Assembly (NCBI GenBank): GCA_965275915.1 | Contig: CBDHYI010000003.1 | Span: forward strand, 62,001-126,000 | From: JBDWFY01 sp965275915 | GTDB taxonomy: Bacteria > Pseudomonadota > Alphaproteobacteria > Rhizobiales > Stappiaceae | DNA: 64,000 nucleotides | Reading direction: 5' to 3' | In this document: positions 7,277-14,589 of the stretch, piece by piece | Numbering within the stretch: the stretch's first letter is position 1 | Layout: each line of letters begins with the position of its first letter | The notes under the pieces: model-generated | Database searches by the model: none | What the model was told of the DNA's origin: nothing | Seen by the model: only the letters and a program-made list of their open reading frames with translations | Program-made: the position numbers and the translations under genes

Positions 7277-8485
7277 GTGGAAGCGGATATACAAGTGTCA
7301 AATGCCAGCAGTCCCATTGATGAGACGATTTGGGCTGATTCGCAATTGTTGAGCCAGCAACTGCAGGCTCTTTCGGAAAAACTGTTCCCTCCGGAAGCAA
7401 AAAAGGAGCTGCGTCGGTTTTCGAGTGCGGAAGCCGCGCGATTGGTCGGAATCACCGACAGCTACATTCGTCAGCTCGCAAACCAGGAGCAAGGCCCGGT
7501 TCCTGAAAAATCACCTTCCGGTCGCAGAACATTTGCTCTGGAGGAAATACATGCATTGCGCCATTATCTTGCGAAGAGCAAACCTTCTTACCTGCGCAGT
7601 CGAAGAAGCGGTGAACACCTGCAGGTCATAGCCGTCACAAATTTCAAAGGCGGATCTGGCAAGACGACCACCGCCATCCATCTGGCCCAACATCTTGCGC
7701 TACGCGGTTACAGGGTCCTGGCGATCGACCTCGACCCGCAGGCCTCTCTTTCGGCAATGCTTGGTTGCCAGCCCGAGTTCGATGTCGCTGAGAATGAAAC
7801 CTTGTATGGTGCAATTCGATATGACGCCCAACGGCGGCCAGTTTCAGATATTGTGAGACAAACCTACTTTGCCGGCCTTGATCTGATACCGGCCAATCTT
7901 GAACTTCAGGAGTTCGAGCACGATACGCCAAAGCACCTTGCTTCGTCCAATCGAGATCCGCGGGATCTCTTTTTTATGCGTGTCGCAGAATCGTTGAGCG
8001 GCGTCGATGAACACTATGACGTCGTGGTGATTGATTGCCCTCCTCAACTTGGTTTTTTGACGCTTTCAGCTCTGTGTGCTGCGACCTCAGTTCTGATTAC
8101 GGTCCATCCGCAGATGCTGGACGTTGCATCCATGAATCAGTTTCTGGCGATGACGTCGAATCTTCTGAAGGTTGTTCGGGAAGCGGGTGGCAATCTGAAC
8201 TACGATTGGTTGAGCTATCTGGTTACCCGGCACGAACCAAATGATGGGCCGCAGGCTCAGGTCGTTGCGTTTCTGCGAAGCCTGTTTGGTGACCGTGTCC
8301 TTACATCCATGATGGTTAAGTCCACCGCCGTATCGGACGCCGGCCTGTCCAAACAGACGATCTATGAGGCTGGGAAGGAAAACATGAACCGCAGAACGTA
8401 CGATCGGGCTGTTGAAGCCATGGATGCGGTGAACGGAGAAATTGAAAACCTTATTCTGCAATCTTGGGGAAGGGAGGTTCAATGA
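7277..8485 (+). CDS. repA: RepA, ParA-type partition ATPase and repABC autorepressor
   Basis: The 402-residue protein has an N-terminal helix-turn-helix region (about 45-95, with SSAEAARLVGITDSYIRQLA) and a ParA-type P-loop domain. The deviant Walker A NFKGGSGKTTT lies at about 121-131, the A' segment VLAIDLDPQAS at about 150-160, and Walker B VVVIDCPPQLG at about 250-260. It drives plasmid segregation by ATP-dependent nucleoid binding and represses the repABC promoter. It starts at GTG 7277 with an AGG element upstream. Its stop overlaps the repB start (ATGA), the normal repABC arrangement. Confidence 0.95.
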   Translation: MEADIQVSNASSPIDETIWADSQLLSQQLQALSEKLFPPEAKKELRRFSSAEAARLVGITDSYIRQLANQEQGPVPEKSPSGRRTFALEEIHALRHYLAKSKPSYLRSRRSGEHLQVIAVTNFKGGSGKTTTAIHLAQHLALRGYRVLAIDLDPQASLSAMLGCQPEFDVAENETLYGAIRYDAQRRPVSDIVRQTYFAGLDLIPANLELQEFEHDTPKHLASSNRDPRDLFFMRVAESLSGVDEHYDVVVIDCPPQLGFLTLSALCAATSVLITVHPQMLDVASMNQFLAMTSNLLKVVREAGGNLNYDWLSYLVTRHEPNDGPQAQVVAFLRSLFGDRVLTSMMVKSTAVSDAGLSKQTIYEAGKENMNRRTYDRAVEAMDAVNGEIENLILQSWGREVQ

Positions 8486-9465
8486 AAGGTCGAGACATCC
8501 TAAAGGGCCTGACGGAGGCGAGAACGACTCCGAGACCATCAGCGAGAACGGGCCCACCCAAGGCGACAGGTACGGTTGGTGCTCTAAAATCCGAACTGGA
8601 TAATATTGCGGAGGAAGCCGCAGCAGCCAGGGCGCTACGCGAAACGATCGCCAGGGAAGGGCAGATCGTAGAGCTTGATCCAAGAAGTGTAGACGGTGCA
8701 TCCATAAGCGATCGGATACCGTTTGACCAGGATCCGGAATACGAGTCTCTCAAGAGGGCAATTGAAAAGAGTGAGCAGCAAGTTCCGATACTGGTCCGGC
8801 CGCATCCGAATGTTGCCGGGCGGTACCAGGCGGCTTATGGCCACCGTCGCCTTCGGGCAGCGACGGAGTTAGGGCGAAAAGTAAAAGCTATTGTTCACAA
8901 TCTTTCAGATGAAGAAATGGTGCTCGCCCAAGGGCAGGAAAATGGTCCGCGGCAGGATCTTAGCTTCGTTGAAAGGGCGCTCTACGCATCAAAGCTTGCC
9001 GTTCACGGTTATGATCGGGAGGTTATCTGCCTTGCGCTTAGCGTGGATAAGCCCGAAGTCTCTCGTTTGCTTCAGGTAGCAGAGGGAATTGAGACAAGGG
9101 TCATAATGGCGATCGGACCGGCACGCAAGATTGGCCGACCCAGATGGATAACTTTGGCCAAAGCCATTGCTGACAGGAAAGCGCAGAATCGCATTGATGG
9201 TCTTCTGACGGATCCGTCCTTTATTGGAGAGGCAGACAGCAACAAGCGTTTTGCACTTGTGCTTGCAGCGACCCAGTCAAAGAAGGACCAAAAGGGCCAG
9301 AGTAAAGCAGCGATCAAGGCGGTTTCCGGGAAACGAGTTGGATGGGTTCAGCCAAATAAAACGGGAACGACCATCATCGTTGATGATCAAGGGTTCTCCG
9401 AATTCTTGCAGAGTAAACTGCCCGACCTAATTGCCGAGTTTGAAGAGAAAAGCGATGATGCCTGA
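8482..9465 (+). CDS. repB: RepB, ParB-type centromere-binding partition protein
   Basis: The 327-residue protein has the ParB/Sulfiredoxin-like domain at about 55-150 with the GHRRLRAA motif near 120-127. The helix-turn-helix that reads parS follows at about 165-200 (YDREVICLALSVDKPEVSRL). The start is taken as ATG 8482, because GGGAGG lies 5 bp upstream and the codon overlaps the repA TGA. An in-frame TTG at 8464 has no such support. RepB should bind the two parS-like palindromes at 7091 and 9495, and with RepA move the plasmid copies apart. Confidence 0.95.
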   Translation: MKGRDILKGLTEARTTPRPSARTGPPKATGTVGALKSELDNIAEEAAAARALRETIAREGQIVELDPRSVDGASISDRIPFDQDPEYESLKRAIEKSEQQVPILVRPHPNVAGRYQAAYGHRRLRAATELGRKVKAIVHNLSDEEMVLAQGQENGPRQDLSFVERALYASKLAVHGYDREVICLALSVDKPEVSRLLQVAEGIETRVIMAIGPARKIGRPRWITLAKAIADRKAQNRIDGLLTDPSFIGEADSNKRFALVLAATQSKKDQKGQSKAAIKAVSGKRVGWVQPNKTGTTIIVDDQGFSEFLQSKLPDLIAEFEEKSDDA

Positions 9466-9494
9466 TAATTATCGTTGATTTGTAATCACTTAGA

Positions 9495-9514
9495 AAATTG
9501 TCAGCTGACAATTT
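9495..9514. promoter_or_regulatory. parS-like centromere site 2
   Basis: AAATTGTCAGCTGACAATTT is a perfect 20-bp palindrome whose inner 16 bp are identical to the site at 7091-7106. It lies 30 bp after repB, a common parS position in repABC plasmids. Confidence 0.82.
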
Positions 9515-9552
9515 CTATTGTTCAACCCGAGTGTAAGGAGAAGAAGCGCAAA

Positions 9553-9605
9553 AGAAAAAGGCCCCCAAAACGTCGCCGTCGTGGAAGCCCTCTCTTAATC
9601 TAGCA
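9553..9605 (-). ncRNA. repABC antisense counter-transcribed RNA (incA-type)
   Basis: On the minus strand a perfect TTGACA -35 box (9635-9640) is followed after 17 bp by a weak -10 element GATTCT (9612-9617). That predicts a start near 9605. The transcript would run about 53 nt to a GC stem formed by GGCTTCC and GGGGGCC, followed by TTTTTC at about 9554-9559, a plausible intrinsic terminator. Location between repB and repC, orientation and length all match the roughly 55-nt ctRNAs that control RepC synthesis and incompatibility in repABC plasmids. Exact ends are inferred. Confidence 0.75.
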
Positions 9606-9628
9606 GTTTAGAGAATCACATTTCCACG
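9580..9628 (+). promoter_or_regulatory. repC leader inverted repeat, target of the antisense RNA
   Basis: CGTGGAA at 9580-9586 pairs with TTCCACG at 9622-9628 in the repC leader, spanning the ctRNA region. In related plasmids, ctRNA binding changes the fold of this leader, so that transcription stops or the repC start is masked. This pair is a good candidate for the competing stem. Confidence 0.55.
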
Positions 9629-9700
9629 AATCAGTGTCAAGTCTTTTTGGCGCCTTTTTGGCGGACGGATTTCTTTTGCCTAATGAAAGGCAATGAAACC

Positions 9701-9829
9701 ATGAATTTTGACGATGCAACGACGTCCACAGGACGGCGAACGGATCCGGCTGCCCAAATGAAGGCCTCGGCTTCCGAACAAACCAAACTCAATACTCCGT
9801 CCGTAATCGATGGAGGGCCGAATGAGTAA
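9701..9829 (+). CDS. Putative repC leader peptide
   Basis: A 42-residue frame begins MNFDDATTSTGRRTDPAAQ and ends with TAA at 9827-9829, a few bases past the repC ATG at 9822. In-frame upstream ATGs at 9683 and 9647 exist, but only weak Shine-Dalgarno sequences are seen (AAGG 9687-9690). Overlap of its stop with the repC start would couple their translation. The peptide is polar with no known domain. Small coding leaders before repC have been noted in some repABC plasmids. It may equally be chance. Confidence 0.35.
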   Translation: MNFDDATTSTGRRTDPAAQMKASASEQTKLNTPSVIDGGPNE

Positions 9830-11324
9830 TCTCAATTCCGGTCTTCGGAGGACCTCGCCTGAGTCTCTGACAGCTCAGCAATATGCCCGGCAGTACACCG
9901 ATCCGGAAACAAAGCTGGTGAGCCGAGCAGCTGCGCTGAAGGTCGCAAAACTTGCAGCGGCCGCTATGGGCCTCAAATCCTCAAAGATAGCGCTGATCGA
10001 TCAGCTCTTCGCCTGTTCAAAACCGGTAGACTGGCAGAACGTCGGCGTAGCGCCGATCGTATGGCCCTCAAATGCACGCCTGGCGGCTCGCATGGGTGTT
10101 GGCATATCAACCATGAAACATCACCTCAACGGCCTCGTACGGGCCGGCCTGATCGCTTACAGCGACGGTCCGACTTATCAGCGTCGGGGGCGGCGAGATG
10201 AGGACGGGAAAATCATTGAGGGTCATGGGATCGATCTGTCTCCGATCGCCGTCCGCTTCGCCGAGCTGACGGAAATGGTCGAGGCCGCCGACTATGCGGC
10301 ACGGGAATGGAAACGTCATTCCTACCAGCGCACCGTGCTGCGCAAGGAGATCCAGTCTCTGATCTCAAGTGCGGTGGAGCGGTCCCTGCCCGGCCCATGG
10401 AGCCATGCTCAGGCCCGATTGGATGTTATCCGCGAGCAGCATCCGGCCGATCTTGAGGAACTTATGAGCCAGGTCGAGGCTTTGCAGGATCTGCAAGCCG
10501 AGCTGGAAGATACATATGACGAGGTGATTCAAGATATAAATTTCAATAGCGCGGTATCGAAATTTCGGCCCTTACAAACTACAGCTGCACCTGCAAATTC
10601 TGAATTAAGTAGATCTGATAACGGCGTCGCGCTACCACGCGACAACATGCCTTCAAAGGCTGCCTCCGGCAGCAAGGCTTTTGAAAACAAGCCTGAGGAA
10701 AATCGAGAGACAGTGCAAACACAAAATTCGCCTCAACAAGTGATGAATGACGATGTTCAGTATCTCTCTCTACCACTGGTGCAAGACGCATGTCCGAAAC
10801 TGGAAGATGTTTCACCGGGCGTTTTTGACAGCTGGACGACCTTGCGCGAGGCCGGCCACAACCTTTGCGTTGCATCCGGAATCAATCCGCAGGTCTGGCA
10901 GGAGGCGCGCGGTGCCTTGGGTGTGGATCTGGCCGTCGCCGCGGTTGCTGTGACTGTTCAGAAACACGATCTGGGTCTGGTTGAGAAGCCGGGCGCCTAT
11001 CTCAGAACCCTGGTGAAGAGGGGCAGGGCAGGGGAGCTGCACATCAGCCGGTCGTTGTTTGCTTTGGCGAAGGGGCCGAATGGTTTCGCCGCAGTCGACA
11101 CGTCGCATGATGTACCGGTGATTGAGCCTTTCCCGGAACACGGGTCGATCAGCTTTGGTTCTTGGGGTGAAATCGTGCGTGAGCACGCACCAAAACCTAC
11201 TCCGGATGTCGACATCGTTGCAGATGCCTTCCGCCGCTGGACCAGGGATAAGGGTATTGATCTGTCTGAACCGAATATCGAGCGGATTCTCATCAGCTTC
11301 TGCCGCAAATGGAGGATGAATTGA
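9822..11324 (+). CDS. repC: RepC replication initiator
   Basis: The roughly 500-residue protein matches the RepC family. It has an N-terminal winged-helix DNA-binding region (about 60-140) with WPSNARLAARMGVGISTMKH followed by LNGLVRAGLIAYSDGPTYQR. A charged helical middle comes next, and the conserved C-terminal segment GAYLRTLVKRGRAGELHISR lies at about 390-410. ATG 9822 is preferred because GGAGGG lies 4-5 bp upstream; an in-frame ATG at 9810 overlaps that signal. RepC initiates replication from an origin normally inside its own coding sequence, and here an AT-rich tract lies at 10520-10640. Its stop overlaps the start of the DUF123 gene. Confidence 0.94.
   Translation: MSNLNSGLRRTSPESLTAQQYARQYTDPETKLVSRAAALKVAKLAAAAMGLKSSKIALIDQLFACSKPVDWQNVGVAPIVWPSNARLAARMGVGISTMKHHLNGLVRAGLIAYSDGPTYQRRGRRDEDGKIIEGHGIDLSPIAVRFAELTEMVEAADYAAREWKRHSYQRTVLRKEIQSLISSAVERSLPGPWSHAQARLDVIREQHPADLEELMSQVEALQDLQAELEDTYDEVIQDINFNSAVSKFRPLQTTAAPANSELSRSDNGVALPRDNMPSKAASGSKAFENKPEENRETVQTQNSPQQVMNDDVQYLSLPLVQDACPKLEDVSPGVFDSWTTLREAGHNLCVASGINPQVWQEARGALGVDLAVAAVAVTVQKHDLGLVEKPGAYLRTLVKRGRAGELHISRSLFALAKGPNGFAAVDTSHDVPVIEPFPEHGSISFGSWGEIVREHAPKPTPDVDIVADAFRRWTRDKGIDLSEPNIERILISFCRKWRMN
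10520..10640. other. AT-rich tract inside repC; candidate oriV
   Basis: Within otherwise GC-rich repC, this stretch is clearly AT-rich (for example AAGATATAAATTTCAATAG). It encodes a non-conserved linker. Replication origins of repABC plasmids map to an AT-rich part of repC, so this is the best candidate for initial unwinding. No iterons were seen. Confidence 0.45.
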
Positions 11325-11797
11325 CACAGGATCTGATGGCTGTTTCTGCCTTCCGGCGATTGCTGACCGATGTCCCACTTGTTTGGTTTGGATCGGAAAG
11401 GGCGGAAGAGATTCCGGCCGACCCTGGCGCCTACCTCCTTACAATCTTACTAGACAAGACAGTCGTGTTTTGTGCGCCAAAAATCGGTTCGATTGACATG
11501 ACGGATGGTTGGCATGTGTATGCCGGCAGTGCGCGCGGGCCCGGTGGGTTGAGAAGTAGGCTCAAGCGCCACTTTGCAAGAGAGAAGGCTATTCACTGGC
11601 ATGTCGATCAATTGACCGTGGCAGCCAAAGAGATTGGAGCTTTGGTGTCTTTTGACGCTTCGGAATGTGAATTGGTCGATTTGCTCACCAAAACCGGGGC
11701 TTTTCGTCCGGCTATCGATGGATTTGGTAGTTCAGACTGCCGCCGGTGTGCGTCCCATCTTCTGTCGCCAATGGAGTGCGAAAGAAAAATAGCTTGA
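11321..11797 (+). CDS. DUF123 (GIY-YIG-superfamily-like) protein coupled to repC
   Basis: The roughly 158-residue protein contains a DUF123 domain (about 35-150). It shows GAYLLTILL, DGWHVYAGSARGPGGLRSRL and HWHVDQLT, then a C-terminal FGSSDCRRCASHL segment with paired Cys. DUF123 is related to GIY-YIG nucleases and sometimes accompanies endonuclease III, but its activity is unproven. The likely start is TTG 11321, overlapping the repC TGA with GGAGG 5 bp upstream; ATG 11309 is an alternative. Translational coupling to repC suggests a role in plasmid replication or maintenance. A second, 5'-truncated copy lies at 27741-28005. Confidence 0.72.
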   Translation: MTQDLMAVSAFRRLLTDVPLVWFGSERAEEIPADPGAYLLTILLDKTVVFCAPKIGSIDMTDGWHVYAGSARGPGGLRSRLKRHFAREKAIHWHVDQLTVAAKEIGALVSFDASECELVDLLTKTGAFRPAIDGFGSSDCRRCASHLLSPMECERKIA

Positions 11798-11812
11798 AAC
11801 CTATATAGGTTT
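11797..11812. promoter_or_regulatory. 16-bp palindrome before toxin-antitoxin operon; operator
   Basis: AAACCTATATAGGTTT is a perfect palindrome 23 bp before the toxin start, followed by a partial repeat (ACCTATATTG). It overlaps the expected promoter and is the natural site for autorepression by the Xre-type antitoxin. Confidence 0.7.
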
Positions 11813-11835
11813 TGACCTATATTGTGAGGTATGAA

Positions 11836-12198
11836 ATGGAATGGACCGTTGAGTTCCTGGATGCTTTTGAAGCCGAATTCGATGAATTCACGGAATCTGT
11901 CCAGGATGCGATACTGGTCAAGGCCAGGCTTCTTGAGATGCACGGCCCGCATCTTGGTCGGCCCCATGCGGATACCCTGTATGAGTCGAGACACGCAAAT
12001 ATGAAAGAGCTGAGATGCACAGCAGACAATGGCGTCTGGCGGGTCGCATTTGCGTTCGATCCGGATCGGAAAGCAGTTTTGTTGGCCGCCGGTGACAAGG
12101 CAGGGGTGAGTGAAAAACGGTTCTACAAACGCCTCATTGCCAAAGCGGATGAGCGCTTTGATGCCCATCTGGCCGAAAAGAATGGAAAAAAGCCATGA
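11836..12198 (+). CDS. HigB/RelE-superfamily toxin (Gp49-like)
   Basis: The roughly 120-residue protein starts MEWTVEFLDAFEAEFDEFTE and includes KELRCTADNGVWRVAFAFDP and KAVLLAAGDKAG. This is the usual order of the phage-derived Gp49/HigB family, which cleaves mRNA on the ribosome. The ATG at 11836 is chosen because GAGG lies 6 bp upstream. A frame from TTG 11812 would overlap the palindromic operator. The toxin gene comes first and overlaps the antitoxin start by four bases (ATGA), as in higBA modules. The pair probably stabilises the plasmid by post-segregational killing. Confidence 0.83.
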   Translation: MEWTVEFLDAFEAEFDEFTESVQDAILVKARLLEMHGPHLGRPHADTLYESRHANMKELRCTADNGVWRVAFAFDPDRKAVLLAAGDKAGVSEKRFYKRLIAKADERFDAHLAEKNGKKP

Positions 12199-12560
12199 GT
12201 ACCACTTTGAAGGACAAGATAGCGCAGCTCGACGCTGACCGACGCGCTCGCATAGAAGAGGAAGCACAACAGCTTCACTCCGAGTATCTGACGTTGCAGG
12301 AATTGCGGAAGGCTAAGGAACTGACGCAGGTAGAACTGGCGGAAACGCTTGGCATGAAGCAGGCCTCTGTGGCTCAAATGGAAAAGCGCAGCGATCTGAT
12401 GCTGTCAACGGTTCGCAGTTATGTCGAGGCTATGGGCGGCAAGCTGAGGCTCCTGGTGGAATTCCCGGACCGTGAATCCGTATCGCTGGATGGGCTGGGT
12501 GATACCGAAGAACCGCGGTCGCGTCGACGTGACCGCCACCATCGCGCACGATCGGCCTGA
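12195..12560 (+). CDS. HigA-like Xre-family antitoxin
   Basis: The 121-residue protein has an Xre helix-turn-helix at about 35-90, with QELRKAKELTQVELAETLGM and KQASVAQMEKRSDLMLSTVR. The segment KLRLLVEFPDRESVSLDGLG is typical of antitoxins partnered with Gp49-like toxins. The last 25 residues are very Arg-rich and may be a frame extension beyond the usual end near residue 100. It should neutralise the upstream toxin and repress the operon through the palindrome at 11797-11812. Confidence 0.83.
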   Translation: MSTTLKDKIAQLDADRRARIEEEAQQLHSEYLTLQELRKAKELTQVELAETLGMKQASVAQMEKRSDLMLSTVRSYVEAMGGKLRLLVEFPDRESVSLDGLGDTEEPRSRRRDRHHRARSA

Positions 12561-12584
12561 TAAAGCAGTGGGCGAGGGCACAGA

Positions 12585-13049
12585 ATGTCACTCACATTCG
12601 ATATCGACAACTCCCGGGCCTTTCTGGAGCATTTTCGAACGAAGGTCGCTGAGTTTAATGCCGACGACATGAACGTCGGACTTGCCTTGGAATGCGCCAA
12701 CGTTGGCTGGTCCCTCTGCGATTGGGCGTTTCAGGAACTCGGGACGAGGGCCGGGTTTACGAACCTTGGCGATTTTCAGAAGGATGTCAGGGCGAATTGT
12801 ATCGAGTTGGCCTATCTGCAGGACCTGGCAAATTCCTACAAGCACAGGAAAATCACAAAATACCCACCAAGGCTACAAGCTGCGAAACGTCACAACGGCG
12901 ATTTCTCACCCGAAGATTTCAGCGGGGAGGATTTTGATGTTTCGGGTCTGAAGCTCGACGTAGAAGGCGGAGCGACTGTGTGGATGGACAATGTTCTTGA
13001 GGCGGCGTTGGCATATTGGGATGGTTATTTTGCCAGGCATGGCATCTGA
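12585..13049 (+). CDS. Uncharacterised protein, possibly HEPN-like helical
   Basis: The 154-residue protein begins MSLTFDIDNSRAFLEHF and is predicted to be largely helical. A patch LALECANVGWSLCDWAFQEL is followed by LAYLQDLANSYKHRK. The spacing of a helical bundle ending in N-x-x-K-H resembles uncharacterised HEPN-like families in mobile DNA, but no catalytic RxxxxH motif is clear. It lies 24 bp after the antitoxin gene on the same strand and may be co-transcribed. The function is unknown; a stability or defence role is only contextual. Confidence 0.5.
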   Translation: MSLTFDIDNSRAFLEHFRTKVAEFNADDMNVGLALECANVGWSLCDWAFQELGTRAGFTNLGDFQKDVRANCIELAYLQDLANSYKHRKITKYPPRLQAAKRHNGDFSPEDFSGEDFDVSGLKLDVEGGATVWMDNVLEAALAYWDGYFARHGI

Positions 13050-13902
13050 CGCATTATCGGTGTTGATTGTACGTTGTGACAGCTCGAGCTGCCCAAGAAT
13101 GAACGAAGGATCTCTTAAAGCACCTCAAACGCCGGGCTGAAAATTCGCGTTTGGTGTCTATGAGGTTAGAGAGAACGGATTGGCCGATTATATTCTGACA
13201 GAAGCCGAAAGGCAGGAAATCAATGCTGAAGGGGAACGCCTGAACACTTGGCGAGCCGGCCGTCAACCGAAGGCCTTTTTGACGTTCTTCCGTGAAGAGC
13301 GATATCTGCAAGACCTGATGGCAGGCAAATTTTACTGTAATACGCCGAAATACTACCGGCTGAATTATGAGCGAGGCGTTGGGGATAGCCAGGAATCCGT
13401 TTCGTATTCTGGCGGGTTGGCTCTAGGCAACAAAGTGGATCCCGATGAACGAATTGGTCCGGTAACAATTGGCCAGATGCTGAAGGGAAGCGGTGCACCA
13501 GCCGCCGATCAGATCAACGATCTCGAAATCACGATGACAACCGAAGGGCGGGAACACGGTTGGCTTCATTGCTGGTTTTCGGTTGACGAGCTCCAAGATG
13601 CCCACCAAATGGCTTCATTCCTCAACGATCTACATCGGGTGCGTGAGGAATTCGGGCACAGCTATGTCATATTAAACGCGCATGGATATCAAAAGTTAAT
13701 GGAGCGGTTCGAGCATTGCGGCGTTGCGCCGATACGCATAGCCAGAGTTGGATATTCTGATAGCCGCTTCCACAATGGAATTGGGTGCAAACGCCTAGAA
13801 TACAGCTACCAACGAGAATTCAGGTTCGTGTTTTCTAATATCCACTCATTGGGTTAGATCCCCCGTCTTCAGACGGGCCGCTTTAGCGAGAATGTTCTGA
13901 GA

Positions 13903-13974
13903 ATGACCTTTGACCCCGAAAAAATGAAAGCGGCTGCAGGCCCTGTCTTTCATTTTTTCGGGGTCAAAGGTCAT
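13903..13974 (+). promoter_or_regulatory. 28-bp perfect hairpin masking the tnpA start
   Basis: Arms at 13903-13930 and 13947-13974 are exact reverse complements over 28 bp, with a 16-nt loop. The 3' arm ends with the first two bases of the tnpA ATG (13973) and includes its AAAGG Shine-Dalgarno. It should block translation of any incoming transcript, and it resembles the leader stem-loop that keeps IS200 transposase expression very low. Confidence 0.8.
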
Positions 13975-14389
13975 GCAATACGAAAAGGGCAAACATAGCG
14001 TTTTTTACCATCGCTATCATGTGGTTTGGATAACGAAGTATCGCTTCAAGGTGCTCAAGGGTGCCGTCGCCGAACGGGTTCGCGAGATTATCCGGCAGGT
14101 GTGTGCGGAGCAGGACGTGCAGATCATCAGCGGCGTGCTGTCATCCGATCACGTGCACATGTTTGTGTCGATCCCGCCGAAACTGGCGGTGAGCGACTTC
14201 ATGCGCAAGGTGAAGGGACGCTCCTCACACAAGGTGCAGATGGAGTTCCCGCAATTGAAGAAACGCTACTGGGGCAGACACTTTTGGGGCCGGGGGTACT
14301 TTTCGACCACAAGCGGCGCCATTACAGACGATGTCATACTTCAGTATCTGGAAAATCACATCGAAAAACCTACCGGCGCCAGCCGGTAG
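13973..14389 (+). CDS. tnpA: IS200/IS605 TnpA, Y1 HUH transposase
   Basis: The 138-residue protein begins MQYEKGKHSVFYHRYHVVW. It carries the HUH metal motif in SSDHVHMFVSIPP (about 61-73) and a catalytic Tyr in VILQYLENHIEK (about 126), all standard for REP/IS200 Y1 transposases. It cuts and rejoins single-stranded element ends. The length is normal and the catalytic residues are intact, so the protein could be active. The start codon sits in a stable hairpin that should limit translation, and the C-terminus overlaps the right-end hairpin. Confidence 0.92.
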   Translation: MQYEKGKHSVFYHRYHVVWITKYRFKVLKGAVAERVREIIRQVCAEQDVQIISGVLSSDHVHMFVSIPPKLAVSDFMRKVKGRSSHKVQMEFPQLKKRYWGRHFWGRGYFSTTSGAITDDVILQYLENHIEKPTGASR

Positions 14390-14589
14390 TGGTTTAGATG
14401 TAGCAAAGACGAGCAGAAACCCAAGATCATAGAGTTGGGGGATTTGTCTGACATTCTTCAGGCCAATGAGGAACTGGCATTCAGTGATGAACGTGGAACC
14501 GTTCATGTTCGACTGACCAGGGACGAGTTATACGGCAATCCGGATACCTTCTCAGTACAAATCACCTAGGCGCGTGCCGGTTTTGGGGG

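Larger units (their letters stand above)
13834..14395 (+). mobile_element. IS200/IS605-family element (tnpA only)
   Basis: The bounds are inferred from the restored host reading frame and are uncertain by 3 bp, because TTT occurs at both junctions. The roughly 562-bp element has a left hairpin (CCCGTCT/AGACGGG, 13862-13877) and a long internal hairpin before tnpA. The right-end hairpin CTACCGGC-gcca-GCCGGTAG lies at 14370-14389. It has no terminal inverted repeats and no tnpB, as expected for a single-strand transposing IS200-type element. Confidence 0.82.
13180..14569 (+). pseudogene. Uncharacterised gene split in frame by an IS200/IS605 element
   Basis: The 5' part (13180-13833) encodes 218 residues starting at TTG with MADYILTEAERQEINAEG. 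It contains FFREERYLQDLMAGKFYCNT, a motif of uncharacterised accessory proteins, and ends EFRFVF. After the IS, 14396-14569 encodes RCSKDEQKPKIIELGDL and on to VQIT and a stop. Removing 13834-14395 joins the halves in one frame (FRFVFRCSKDEQK), giving an ancestral protein of roughly 275 residues. The present reading frame instead ends eight codons into the IS at TAG 13855-13857. No function is recognised. Neighbouring toxin-antitoxin and HEPN-like genes hint at defence or stability. Confidence 0.75.
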
